Of a stretch of 64,000 nt of DNA, positions 47,777 through 56,964 are shown piece after piece (within the stretch, counting starts at the first letter, position 1; the number at the start of each line of letters is the position of its first letter). Both the position numbers and the translations under genes were made by a program. The DNA is from VRUE01 sp963729995 (GTDB lineage Bacteria > Actinomycetota > Thermoleophilia > Solirubrobacterales > 70-9): the NCBI GenBank assembly GCA_963729995.1, contig CAVSPF010000003.1, positions 558,001-622,000 of the forward strand, in the 5' to 3' direction. The notes beneath the pieces are model-generated. The model searched no databases, had not been told where the DNA came from, and worked only from the letters and a program-made list of their open reading frames with translations.

Positions 47777-49962
47777 TGGCCGTCGCGACCGCCCAGCGGC
47801 GCCAGCGCACCGACCTGGCGATCCAGGGAATGACGTGCGCGTCGTGTGCGGCGCGGGTCGAGAAGCGACTCAACGGCCTCGGCGGCGTCGAGGCGTCGGT
47901 CAACTTCGGCACCGAGCAGGCGGCCGTCGCATTCGATCCCGCGCAGGTGTCGGTCGACGAGCTGATCGAGGCGGTCGAGGCGGCCGGCTACCACGCTGCC
48001 CTGCCGCAGGACGCGCCGGCTGGCGAGGATCCGACGCGGCCTTACCGGGCACGGCTCCTGGTGGCCGCAATCCTGTCGGTGCCGCTGGCGGTGCTCGCGA
48101 TGGCGCCGGCGGCCCAGTTCAACGGCTGGGAGTGGGTGGGACTTGCGCTTGCGACCCCGGTCGTGTTCTGGTGTGGCTGGCCATTCCACCGGGCCGCGGC
48201 GAAAAACGCACGCCACGCGGTCGCGACGATGGACACGCTGATCTCCATCGGAACGCTGGCGGCATGGGGATGGTCGACGGTCGTGCTCGTCGGCGGGATC
48301 GATGCCGCCACCTACTTCGAGGTGGCGGCCCTGATCACCGCGCTGATCCTGCTCGGCCGCTTCTTCGAGGCGCGGGCGAAGCGCCGCTCGGGAGAGGCGA
48401 TCCGCAAGCTGCTCGAGCTGGGTGCCAAGGAGGCCCGTGTGCTGCGCGACGGCGAGGAGGTGCTTGTCCCGATCGAGGCGCTGCGCGTGGGCGATCGCTT
48501 CGTGGTGCGGCCCGGGGAGAAGATCGCCACCGACGGAACGGTCGAGGAGGGCGACTCCGCGGTCGACCAATCGGTGCTGACCGGCGAGTCGGTTCCCGTC
48601 GAGGTCGGGCCCGGCGACGACGTCGCAGGCGCGACGATCAACAGCTCGGGGCGGCTCGTGGTGCGCGCGACCCGCGTCGGATCCGAAACGGCCCTGGCGC
48701 AGATTGCCCGCCTGGTCGCCGAGGCGCAGGCGGGCAAGGCGCAGGTGCAGCGGCTCGCCGACCGCGTCTCCGCGGTTTTCGTCCCGGTCGTGCTCAGCCT
48801 CTCGCTGCTGACGCTGGCCGGTTGGCTGCTCCTCAACGGCGACGCTGGCGCCGCCTTCACCGCCGCGGTCGCGGTCGTGATCATCGCCTGTCCGTGCGCT
48901 CTCGGCCTCGCCACCCCGACCGCGCTGATGGTCGGCACCGGCCGCGGCGCGCAGCTCGGGATCCTGATCAAGGGGCCGGAGACGCTCGAGCAGACGCGCG
49001 AGGTCACGACGATCGTGCTCGACAAGACCGGCACCGTCACGGAGGGCCGCATGCGGGTGGCAAGCGTTCTTCCCGCCGCCGGCGTCGACGCCACCCAGCT
49101 ACTGCGACTTGCCGCCGCCGCAGAGGCCGCCAGTGAGCACCCGATCGCCCGTGCGATCGCCGATCGCGGTCGCGCTGAGGTGGGCTCGCTGCCAGCGGTC
49201 GAGCGCTTCGCCAGTCGCGCGGGACTCGGTGTCGAGGCGGTCGTCGAGGGTTGCGAGGTGACGGTTGGCCGCGTCACCTTCCTCGCCGAGCGTGGCATCG
49301 AGATGCCGGTCGCGCTCGGGGCGGAGGCGGAGCGACTTGCGGGCACCGGCAACACGGTGGTTGCGGTTGCCTGGGATGGAGCAGGGCGCGGCCTGGTCGC
49401 CCTTGCCGACACGATCAGGCCGACGAGCGCCGAGGCGATCGCCGAGCTGAGACGGTTGGGATTGAAACCCGCCCTGCTCACCGGTGACAACGAGCGAACC
49501 GCCGCCGCCGTGGCAGCGCAGGTCGGTATCGAGCGCGTGCTCGCGAACGTGCTGCCTGACGAGAAGGTTGCCGAGATAGAGCGGCTGCAGGCCGAGGGGG
49601 AGACGGTTGCGATGGTTGGCGACGGCGTCAACGACGCGCCGGCGCTCGCCCGGGCCGATCTCGGGCTTGCGATCGGAACTGGGACCGACATCGCGATCGA
49701 GGCGTCCGACCTGACGCTGGTTTCCGGTGACCTTCGCGCGGCGGGTGACGCGATTCGCCTCGCGCGCCGCACCCTGGGGACCATCAAGGGCAACCTGTTC
49801 TGGGCGTTCGCCTACAACGTCGCGGCGATACCGCTTGCGATCGCCGGCCTGCTCAACCCGATCGTCGCCGCTGCGGCGATGTCCTTCTCGAGCCTCTTCG
49901 TCGTCGGCAACTCGCTGCGCCTGCGTCGCTTCCGCAGCGCCCGCGAGGACGCGACCGCCTGA
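47776..49962 (+). CDS. copA: Copper-exporting P1B-type ATPase CopA
   Basis: A 728-residue Cu(I)-transporting ATPase. One N-terminal metal-binding domain has GMTCASC; eight membrane helices follow, with the intramembrane CPC motif in IIACPCALGLATP. Also present are the actuator TGES, phosphorylation site DKTGT, the P1B SEHPIA motif and the hinge GDGVNDAPA. It pumps Cu(I) out of the cytoplasm, which both detoxifies and may feed SCO1 and oxidase. It is co-transcribed with copZ under the CsoR-type operator. Confidence 0.95.
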   Translation: MAVATAQRRQRTDLAIQGMTCASCAARVEKRLNGLGGVEASVNFGTEQAAVAFDPAQVSVDELIEAVEAAGYHAALPQDAPAGEDPTRPYRARLLVAAILSVPLAVLAMAPAAQFNGWEWVGLALATPVVFWCGWPFHRAAAKNARHAVATMDTLISIGTLAAWGWSTVVLVGGIDAATYFEVAALITALILLGRFFEARAKRRSGEAIRKLLELGAKEARVLRDGEEVLVPIEALRVGDRFVVRPGEKIATDGTVEEGDSAVDQSVLTGESVPVEVGPGDDVAGATINSSGRLVVRATRVGSETALAQIARLVAEAQAGKAQVQRLADRVSAVFVPVVLSLSLLTLAGWLLLNGDAGAAFTAAVAVVIIACPCALGLATPTALMVGTGRGAQLGILIKGPETLEQTREVTTIVLDKTGTVTEGRMRVASVLPAAGVDATQLLRLAAAAEAASEHPIARAIADRGRAEVGSLPAVERFASRAGLGVEAVVEGCEVTVGRVTFLAERGIEMPVALGAEAERLAGTGNTVVAVAWDGAGRGLVALADTIRPTSAEAIAELRRLGLKPALLTGDNERTAAAVAAQVGIERVLANVLPDEKVAEIERLQAEGETVAMVGDGVNDAPALARADLGLAIGTGTDIAIEASDLTLVSGDLRAAGDAIRLARRTLGTIKGNLFWAFAYNVAAIPLAIAGLLNPIVAAAAMSFSSLFVVGNSLRLRRFRSAREDATA

Positions 49963-49998
49963 CTACGGCTGCTGCCAGAGGATGATCGACGACTCAGG

Positions 49999-52900
49999 TC
50001 ACGCGACGGCGGCGGCCAGGACGCGCTCCCGCGCCGCCAGCACCCGTTTGGCGTCCGCGGGCTGGAGCTCCATGGCCTCGCAGGCGGCATCGCAGCTCTT
50101 GACGGACGCGCGCGCCGCGCGCACGAGCCGGCGCGCCTCCGCCGCTCGAGCCTTATTGAAAGGGCCGGAGTCGGCGATCGTCTCGAGTTGGTTCAGCGTG
50201 GCGATCGTGTCGTCTTGGTCGACGTATAGCTGCTCGACGCTCTCCGGGCCGAGGACGCCGGCGAGCTGCGGGAAGAGCGATCGCTGCTCGTAGCGGAAGT
50301 GCGGCTCGGCGACCGCCCGCAGCTCCCGGACCAGCCACACGATGCGGTCGGCGTCTCGCTCCTCGCTGGCGGTGTCGAGCGCAGCCAGCAGGTCGAGCAT
50401 CTCCTTGTGCTCCGCCTGAGACACGGCCTCGAACTCCTCGATCGCGGAGATGTCGTGCGTTGCGAGAGCGCGGGGCTTCGCCTGGGTCCCGATTGGGATC
50501 GCGGCCTCGCCGTGGTCGATATGAGGCAGTCGCCGGTCGAGCCACTTCGGGAGCCACCACGCCCGTGGGCCCATGATGCGCATGATCGCCGGCAGCAGCA
50601 CCACGCGGATCACGGTCGCATCGAGCACCACCGCGAAGGTGAGGCCGGCGCCGAACTGCTGCAGCGAGGCGATGTCAGTCGTGGCGAAGGCGAGGAAGAC
50701 AGAGCTCATGATCACCGCCGCCCCGGTGATTATTCCGGCGGTGTGCTGCAGGCCGTGTTCGATCGCGTAGATGTGGTCTTCTTTCTGCAGCCAGGCCTCC
50801 CGCATGCGGGTGAGCAGGAACACCTCGTAGTCGATCGAGAGGACGAACATGATCGTCAGCACCCCGGCGGCCGAGATCGCGTCGATGTAGCGGGGCCCCA
50901 CCAGCAGGTTGAGTCCGAAGAGGAGCTGCAGGGCGCCGAACGCCGCCGCGATCGTCAGCAGGTTGAGGGCGACCGCGACGATCGGCAGCAGCAGTGAGCG
51001 CACCACCATGATCAGCATCAGGATGCAGACAATCGAGAGGGCGCCGACGAGCCAGGGGATACGGGTCATGGTGGCGTTGGTGTAGTCGGCAAGGGCCTGC
51101 GCGCCCTCGCCGATCCCCACGCTGGTGTCGCTGGCGCGAGCCAGGCCCGGCAGCTCCTTCTGCAGGCGTTGGGTGAGGTGCCCGGTGGCTTCGGAGCTCG
51201 GACCCGATTTCGGCACGACCAGCATGCGAACCGTCTGGCCGCCGCTGTCGACGTTGACGACCTGCTCGATCTGTTCGCGCGTCGACGGCACGGTCCCGTC
51301 GAGGGCGGTCAACATCAGGTAGCCGGAGTCGATAGCCCGCGGCGAGCGCGACTGCAGTTCCTGGTAGCCGTGCTGGTAGCCGTGCAGCACCACCGCGTAG
51401 TGGCTCAGCGGCCCCTGCGGCTTGGCGAGCCCGTCGGCCAGCTGCCCGCTTTGTGCTTGCCCGCTGCGCAGCTTGCTGGACAGGCGATCTGCCCCGGAGG
51501 CGATGTTGCCGAGTCCGCCGGCGAGGCGGCCGCTGCCGCCCTGGGCGGTTTCGATGCCACGGTCGAGGCTGTGGCCGCCGCGCGCCAGCTGGCGCAGCGC
51601 CGCGCGAAGTTCGCGCCCGCCACGTTCGGACGCCCGCGCACCGGCAGCCACCTGGTTGGCGCCGGCCCGTAGCCGGCTGACGCCCGCGGCGAGCTGGTTG
51701 AGCTGATCGGGCATGGAGCCCAGCGAGTCCACGGAGCGGGCGAGCTGCTCCTCGATTTCGACGATCGCTGCCGCCAGCGAGCTGGGGACGCCGCTCGGCA
51801 GCGCCGATTCGCCTTCCGCCGGGGCGGCGATCGGAGCGCCGACCAGCGCCGATGCTTCGCGGATGGCGTCTACCAGCTGGGCATAGCGCGGATCTTCTTT
51901 GCCCACCGTCATCCCTTCGGCTTCCCGCGCGGCGCGTTCCAGCCGGCTCGCCGCCATCTCGGTGGGAACGCGCAGGGACCTGATCCAGCTGGACCAGGTA
52001 CGCAGGCGGGCTGCCACAGCCTGCAGCTGACCAAGCGAGGCTCGCAGCGAGTTGTCGAGCCTGCGCACGCCATGCGCCAGCCGTTCCGCGCCGGCACCGA
52101 GGCGGCGCTGGCCCGCCACTAGGTGGTTGGCGCCGCGCACGGCGCTATCGAGGCCGGCCGACAGCTGTTGCGCCCCTGCTCCCGCCCGGCCCAGCCCGGC
52201 GTCGAGGCGATTCGCCCCGTCCTGCGCTTCGCGGGTCCCACCGGCGATCTTCGCCGCTCCGTCCGCGGCCGAGCCGAGCCCGGTGCGCAGCGCGGCAACC
52301 CCGTCGCTGGCGCGGCGCAGGCCCGAGCGCAGCGCGGCGATCCCACGCTGGGCGCCTGCCAGCCGCTCGGGCACCGTCGGGTAGGCCTTGCGCGCAGTGC
52401 GAAGCGGACCTTCCGCTTCCTGCAGTGAGGCTGGCCCGATCACCGCTGCGACGCCGGGTTGGTGGGCGATGCGATCCTGCCAGCGCGAGATCGCCGCCAG
52501 CCTTCCGGGGTCGGAGATCACGCCCTTGCGTGCCGTGGCAACGATGGCGACCGGCGCAGCCCAGCCCGGGCCGATCACGCGTCGCATCGCCTCGAAGCCC
52601 TGGCGGGTTGGATCGGAGGGGGGGAGCTGGCGCGGGTCGGGGGGACCGATGGTGAGCGCGCCCGCCGGCGCCGCGATGGCGAGCATCGGCAGCAGGATCA
52701 GCGGGATAGCGATCCAGGGCCGGGCGATCAGCCGCGCAGCCAGGCCGAGCAGGCCACTCCCGCGGCCCGGGCTGGGCATGCGCCAACGGTCGAGGTGCGC
52801 CGACAGAACCCGGAGCAGCGCCGGCATCAGGGAGATGGCCAGGAGCACGCTGAGCAGGGCGGAGACCATGACGCCGGCGGCCACCGAGCCCAGCAGGTTG

Positions 52901-53781
52901 CCCGGCGCGACCATCGCGGCCGTGAGCATGGCCATCGCCAGGGTGACCCCGGCGAAGACGATGGTTCGTCCTGCGGCGCGCGCAGCTGTCCCGATCGCCG
53001 TGTCGACGTCGGCTCCCCCATCGCGCTCCTGGCGGAAGCGGGAGACCATCAGCAGCGCGTAGTCGACTCCCAGCGCCAGGCCCATCATCGAGGCCATCGC
53101 GACGGCCAGCGAGTTGATCGGCATCACGTAGGTGCTGAGCAGCAGCAGCCCGCGCCCCGCGAGCACGGTGGCGGCGCCCATGAGCAGCGGAACCGCGGCC
53201 GCCACCGGGGTGCGAAAGACGAGCAGAAGGACGATGATCAGGATCGGAACGACCAGCAGCTCGGCGTGCTTGGTTGCCTCGAGCGCGTTTTTCTGGAGCG
53301 CCGTGGCGATCGCCGCGACCCCTCCCAGGTGGGCGCGGAGCGGCGGTCGCACGTTTTCATCGACGACTTTCTGCGCGTCGGGCACGATCTTGCTCATCGC
53401 TTCGGATTGCGGTCTCTGGAAGCTGGCGACGATCAGCGCTGCGGTGGGCCGCGGCCGCAGAGCACCCAGCTGCGTGTTGGACTCCCACGGCGACATCACC
53501 TTCACCTGACCCTGGTGACGCAGGGCGGCGGCCAGATCGGGCCCCTGCCGGTCGATCGCCCCGGCCGGGCCCTGGAGCAGGATCGTGACCGACACCGATT
53601 CGCCGAACTGGCTCTTCAGCATCGCCTCGGCGTGGGCGGACGGGGACCCGGGCACCTGCAGAGAGGTGGGGGCCAGCCGATCGACGATGCCCGTGCCGAG
53701 TGCCGCCAGCCCCGCCACGACAACCAGCCAGCAGCCCAGCGTCAGCCAGGGATGCGTCGCTGTGCGGCGGAGGCGGGCCAT
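49999..53781 (-). CDS. MMPL/RND-family transporter fused to a hemerythrin-like domain
   Basis: A 1,260-residue membrane protein. Two MMPL halves are visible: helices near residues 10-30, 165-330 and 935-1090, with the proton-relay region GLALGVDYALLMVSRFRQER and its second copy TIMFVLSIDYEVFLLTRMRE. Between them is an external helical domain rich in YhgE-like repeats (GLRRASDGVAALRTGLGSAA and similar). After the last helix a cytoplasmic segment of ~150 residues reads as a hemerythrin-type four-helix bundle: QAEHKEMLDLLAALD, VAEPHFRYEQRSLFPQL. Some expected iron ligands are altered. ATG 53781 is the likely start. It is paired with a coiled-coil gene and a TetR regulator. Confidence 0.8.
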   Translation of the reverse strand: MARLRRTATHPWLTLGCWLVVVAGLAALGTGIVDRLAPTSLQVPGSPSAHAEAMLKSQFGESVSVTILLQGPAGAIDRQGPDLAAALRHQGQVKVMSPWESNTQLGALRPRPTAALIVASFQRPQSEAMSKIVPDAQKVVDENVRPPLRAHLGGVAAIATALQKNALEATKHAELLVVPILIIVLLLVFRTPVAAAVPLLMGAATVLAGRGLLLLSTYVMPINSLAVAMASMMGLALGVDYALLMVSRFRQERDGGADVDTAIGTAARAAGRTIVFAGVTLAMAMLTAAMVAPGNLLGSVAAGVMVSALLSVLLAISLMPALLRVLSAHLDRWRMPSPGRGSGLLGLAARLIARPWIAIPLILLPMLAIAAPAGALTIGPPDPRQLPPSDPTRQGFEAMRRVIGPGWAAPVAIVATARKGVISDPGRLAAISRWQDRIAHQPGVAAVIGPASLQEAEGPLRTARKAYPTVPERLAGAQRGIAALRSGLRRASDGVAALRTGLGSAADGAAKIAGGTREAQDGANRLDAGLGRAGAGAQQLSAGLDSAVRGANHLVAGQRRLGAGAERLAHGVRRLDNSLRASLGQLQAVAARLRTWSSWIRSLRVPTEMAASRLERAAREAEGMTVGKEDPRYAQLVDAIREASALVGAPIAAPAEGESALPSGVPSSLAAAIVEIEEQLARSVDSLGSMPDQLNQLAAGVSRLRAGANQVAAGARASERGGRELRAALRQLARGGHSLDRGIETAQGGSGRLAGGLGNIASGADRLSSKLRSGQAQSGQLADGLAKPQGPLSHYAVVLHGYQHGYQELQSRSPRAIDSGYLMLTALDGTVPSTREQIEQVVNVDSGGQTVRMLVVPKSGPSSEATGHLTQRLQKELPGLARASDTSVGIGEGAQALADYTNATMTRIPWLVGALSIVCILMLIMVVRSLLLPIVAVALNLLTIAAAFGALQLLFGLNLLVGPRYIDAISAAGVLTIMFVLSIDYEVFLLTRMREAWLQKEDHIYAIEHGLQHTAGIITGAAVIMSSVFLAFATTDIASLQQFGAGLTFAVVLDATVIRVVLLPAIMRIMGPRAWWLPKWLDRRLPHIDHGEAAIPIGTQAKPRALATHDISAIEEFEAVSQAEHKEMLDLLAALDTASEERDADRIVWLVRELRAVAEPHFRYEQRSLFPQLAGVLGPESVEQLYVDQDDTIATLNQLETIADSGPFNKARAAEARRLVRAARASVKSCDAACEAMELQPADAKRVLAARERVLAAAVA

Positions 53782-53797
53782 CGCCGGCTCGTCGCTC

Positions 53798-54439
53798 CTA
53801 TCGGTGCTGCGACGTCGCCGTGGTACCTCGGGTGCGCAGGCGCTGGACTTCCGCCTCGAGGCTGCGGGCATGCTGCTTTGCCAGGGTCAGCTGGCTGGTG
53901 AGCCGCTTGACGTCGCGCGAGAGCCCGCCGGCACTGTCGCCCGACTGACGCAGGAGGGTGCTGTCTCCGGCAAGTTCACGTTCGAGACCCAGGTATTCCG
54001 GGTTGATCGCCGTCCTGGTCAGCGGGTCCTGGCCGCTGACCGCGATGAACGCACGTCCCACCGCGACCAGTGCCGGGGTGTAGTGGGGGTCGACGATGAG
54101 GGTGCTCATCTTCTGCATTTCGCCAAGTGCCACGCTCAGCTGTTCTTGGGCGGTGGTCGCCGGTTCGCGCAGGCGGTCGAGACGGCTGGCATCGGCGGGC
54201 AGGGCCTGCGCCAGCTGTTGCGATGGCGGCTGCAGGCGGCGGTTGACCAGCGTCGTCATGCGGACGAGGGTGGAGTGCAGCCGTTCAGCCTCGGCCTTGC
54301 CGCTGGGCATCGCTGACACGGGGATCGTGGCGGCCACCAACAGGCCGAGAACGAGGACGGCGACCGCGAGCGGCAAGCGATGCGCTGATCGCGGCCGGCG
54401 ATCGAGGCCGCGGTTTGCCTGACGGGTGTCGGTGGTCAT
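53798..54439 (-). CDS. Membrane-anchored coiled-coil protein
   Basis: A 213-residue protein: a short basic cytoplasmic N-terminus, one membrane helix (LPLAVAVLVLGLLVAATIPV), then a long helical external part ending in a coiled coil (LSRDVKRLTSQLTLAKQHAR). No family is recognised. It is the first gene of the operon with the MMPL transporter (16-base gap) and may act as an accessory or adaptor. It is divergent from the TetR gene; the promoter region contains a perfect palindrome. Confidence 0.65.
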   Translation of the reverse strand: MTTDTRQANRGLDRRPRSAHRLPLAVAVLVLGLLVAATIPVSAMPSGKAEAERLHSTLVRMTTLVNRRLQPPSQQLAQALPADASRLDRLREPATTAQEQLSVALGEMQKMSTLIVDPHYTPALVAVGRAFIAVSGQDPLTRTAINPEYLGLERELAGDSTLLRQSGDSAGGLSRDVKRLTSQLTLAKQHARSLEAEVQRLRTRGTTATSQHR

Positions 54440-54474
54440 CGTGAACCTCCCATTGCGTATGTGTATACATACGT

Positions 54475-54492
54475 CCGTATAGATCTATACGG
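54475..54492. promoter_or_regulatory. Perfect 18-bp palindrome, likely TetR operator
   Basis: CCGTATAGATCTATACGG is fully symmetric and lies between the divergent TetR gene (start 54512) and the MMPL operon (start 54439). A related GTATAC-centred element is just to its left. Position and symmetry are those of an operator for the neighbouring TetR repressor. Confidence 0.7.
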
Positions 54493-54511
54493 GTGTAAAG
54501 TAGCGCTCGCG

Positions 54512-55123
54512 ATGGCTGGAAAAAGTGACGGCGGTCACAGAGAGCGGCTCCTGGAGGCGGCGATCACCTGCCTGCGGGACAAGGGATATGCCCGCACCAC
54601 CTCCCGAGACCTGGTCGCGGTGTCGGACACCAACCTCGCATCAATTGGCTACCACTTCGGCTCCAAGGAGCGGCTCCTCAACATCGCCGTCGCCGAGGCG
54701 TTCCAGCGTTGGCTAAAGCCATTGGTGGCGTTGGCAGCCGAGCCGGGGCCGGCGACCCCGCTGGAGCGCCTGGCGCGCAGCTTGGCGGGGGTCCTCGACA
54801 CGCTGGAGGAGAATCGATCGCTGGTTGCCGCGTCCCTGGAGGCGTGGGCGCAGATGTCCCGCTCAGATGAGCTGCACGCGGAGATGATGGCGACCTACGA
54901 CGACTTCCACCGGGTGATCGCTGCGACCACCCGCGAGGCGTTCGCGGAGGTGGGGGCGACGGACGTCGACGCGGATGCCCTGGCGGCGCTGATCATCGCC
55001 CTGTTCGACGGGCTCCTGGTGCAGTGGCAACTCGATCCCGGGCACATGCTGAGCGCCGAGCGCATGACCAACGCGGCGCAGGGTGCTCTCGCTGCCTTGG
55101 TAGGCCTGCCTTTAGCCCCCTGA
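54512..55123 (+). CDS. TetR-family transcriptional regulator
   Basis: A 203-residue repressor. The helix-turn-helix spans about residues 8-55: RERLLEAAITCLRDKGYART, SRDLVAVSDTNLASIGYHFG and SKERLLNIAV. The C-terminal ligand-binding half is helical with LASLEAWAQ-like and LIIALFDGLLVQWQLDP segments. ATG 54512 is preferred over the ORF start at 54461, since the upstream part would lie in the operator. It presumably represses the divergent MMPL operon and itself; the ligand is unknown. Confidence 0.88.
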   Translation: MAGKSDGGHRERLLEAAITCLRDKGYARTTSRDLVAVSDTNLASIGYHFGSKERLLNIAVAEAFQRWLKPLVALAAEPGPATPLERLARSLAGVLDTLEENRSLVAASLEAWAQMSRSDELHAEMMATYDDFHRVIAATTREAFAEVGATDVDADALAALIIALFDGLLVQWQLDPGHMLSAERMTNAAQGALAALVGLPLAP

Positions 55124-55126
55124 CTG

Positions 55127-55546
55127 TCAGCCGAGCGCTGGGCGCAGGTCCTCGGGCAGAATGCTGCGAATGTCATCGATCTCGCCCGCGGAGACGTGGC
55201 GCCGCAGCACCGCAGCGGCTGCGCTTACCGCGAGTGAGGCCTGGGTCTCGCCGTCGAGCACCGCGTCCGACGCGATCCGGTCGAGGAAGTCGGTAAAGCC
55301 CCGGTACTTGACGGGGGTTGAGCTCGGGTTCCAGCCCTCGTAGTAGATCCCGCGGATCAGGTCCGGCAGCTGCGCGGCGAGCTGCGCCGCCTCGTCGACC
55401 GGAAGTCGGTCGCGCAGCGCGTGTAGGTAAGCCCGCAGCACGCGGTAGGCGTGCTGCTGATCGTCAGTGCCCAGCTGGCCGGCCATCTCGTTGATCCAGA
55501 TGTGGGCCTTCTCGACGCTGCGCTCGATGATGCTCGGTTCGGCCAT
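55127..55546 (-). CDS. DUF2267 protein
   Basis: A 139-residue helical protein of the DUF2267 family. Landmarks are AHIWINEMAGQLGTDDQQHA, YRVLRAYLHALRDRLPVDEA, AQLPDLIRGIYYEGWNPSS, and DFLDRIASDAVLDGETQASL. The family is common in actinobacteria and is of unknown function, often beside stress or nucleoid genes. TAGGTT lies nine bases upstream of the ATG. Confidence 0.82.
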   Translation of the reverse strand: MAEPSIIERSVEKAHIWINEMAGQLGTDDQQHAYRVLRAYLHALRDRLPVDEAAQLAAQLPDLIRGIYYEGWNPSSTPVKYRGFTDFLDRIASDAVLDGETQASLAVSAAAAVLRRHVSAGEIDDIRSILPEDLRPALG

Positions 55547-55658
55547 GCACTCAAGAACCTACGGGCGTCATGGCGGCATGTCATCGGGGAAAACCCGAAA
55601 TCGAACCGGAGGGTTCACAACGATGATTCGATCGCCCTCATTGGGGGAGAATCGTCGC

Positions 55659-56657
55659 ATGCTGACCGTCGCCGTCACCGGGCCCACAGGGGAGATCGGC
55701 AAGCCGTTCGTCGGCGCGCTGGAACGGGCCCCCGAGGTGGAGCGGGTGATCGGGATGGCGCGGCGCCGCTTCGATCCAACGGAGCACCACTGGGGCGAGA
55801 AGGTCGAATACCGGCGCGGCGACGTCCTCGATCGCGAGTCGGTCGAGGCGCTGGTCGAGGGCGCCGACGTCGTCGTCCACCTTGCCTTCGCGATCGTCGC
55901 GGGGCGGGGCGAGAGCCGCGAGATCAACCTGACCGGCTCCCGCAACGTCTTCGAGGCCGCCGGCGCCGCTGGCGCCAAGCGCCTTGTCTACACGTCATCC
56001 GTTGCCGCATACGGCTTCCACCGCGACCTGCCCGAGCTGCTCACCGAGGACCTGCCGGTGCGGGGAGCCGTGCGTCACCCCTATTCGGCTCACAAGGCCG
56101 AGGTCGAGGCCGAGCTGACTCAGGCATTGGCCGGCTCGGACACCGACGCCTACGTCTTCCGTCCCTGCATCGTCGCGGGGCCGGAAGCGACGCTGCTGCT
56201 CGACCTGATCCCGCTGCTTGCAATCGGGCAGCGGATCCCGGGCCCGCTGCGCTGGGCGCTCGGCAAGGTGCCCGAGCTGCGGCCGGTGTTGCCGGACCCG
56301 GGCGTGCCGTTCCAGCTCGTCCACCACGACGACGTCGCCGCGGCCCTCTGCGCGGCCGTGATCGGCGAGGGCGAACCGGGTGTCTACAACCTCGCCGGGC
56401 CGGGGGAGCTGACGGTCTCCGACATCGCTCACGAGCTGGGCTGGCACGCCGTGCCAGCACCGCATCTCGCGGTTGGGGCCACCGCTGAGCTGATCGCGCA
56501 CCTGCCTTTCCTGCCGGACGAGGCCGCCTGGATCGAGGCCGTTCGCCGCCCGGTGCTGATGGACAGCGCCCGGGCCCGCAAGCAGCTGCACTGGATGCCC
56601 CACCACGATGCCCACGAGACCCTGCGGGAGACGATCGCGTCCGTCCGGTCCAGATAG
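55659..56657 (+). CDS. NAD-dependent epimerase/dehydratase-like protein
   Basis: A 332-residue extended short-chain dehydrogenase. The nucleotide-binding motif is VAVTGPTGEIGKPFV (a GxxGxxG variant). Asp of GDVLDRES binds the adenine region, and the catalytic triad is SSVAAYG with YSAHKAE (Tyr and Lys four apart). The C-terminal half is shaped for a sugar or other ligand that is not identifiable. ATG 55659 is preferred because GGGGAG lies nine bases upstream; ATG 55623 is in frame. Confidence 0.82.
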   Translation: MLTVAVTGPTGEIGKPFVGALERAPEVERVIGMARRRFDPTEHHWGEKVEYRRGDVLDRESVEALVEGADVVVHLAFAIVAGRGESREINLTGSRNVFEAAGAAGAKRLVYTSSVAAYGFHRDLPELLTEDLPVRGAVRHPYSAHKAEVEAELTQALAGSDTDAYVFRPCIVAGPEATLLLDLIPLLAIGQRIPGPLRWALGKVPELRPVLPDPGVPFQLVHHDDVAAALCAAVIGEGEPGVYNLAGPGELTVSDIAHELGWHAVPAPHLAVGATAELIAHLPFLPDEAAWIEAVRRPVLMDSARARKQLHWMPHHDAHETLRETIASVRSR

Positions 56658-56739
56658 GCGTTGGTCCCCGTAGTTCTCCGTGGGGAGCGCGCGGGGTAGG
56701 GCGGATGGCAGGGCGGACTGGGCGGCCTAGGTTGCGTAT

Positions 56740-56964
56740 ATGGAGATACCGCTGCTCATACGGAGTCACCGGATTGGACGGACGAACCCCAGGTCAGTGC
56801 TAAGGCGCAACGCTTACCTCACGGACGAGTCCCGGCTGTTCCGCTGCCTTGGCTGGGATGGCTCGCTGGTTCTCCTCGAGGACTGCCTGACCCTGGAGGC
56901 TTTTGCCTACCCCGCGGACGAGCTGACGGCCACCGAGATGCGGCTGGTCAAGCCGGCTCGCTGA
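56740..56964 (+). CDS. Small hypothetical protein, 74 aa
   Basis: A soluble 74-residue product with the core AYLTDESRLFRCLGWDGSLV, LLEDCLTLEAFAYPADEL. TAGGTT ends six bases before the ATG, supporting transcription from a leaderless start. Two Cys (FRCLG, EDCLT) are about 16 residues apart. I recall a similar short family in actinobacteria with no assigned function. It overlaps the convergent NTF2-like gene by 17 bases. Confidence 0.6.
   Translation: MEIPLLIRSHRIGRTNPRSVLRRNAYLTDESRLFRCLGWDGSLVLLEDCLTLEAFAYPADELTATEMRLVKPAR

Noticed and set aside
52459..53901. 480-residue plus-strand ORF opposite the MMPL gene
   Set aside because: Antisense shadow; the protein is a string of Arg/Gln/Asp/His without hydrophobic core, while the minus strand shows membrane helices.
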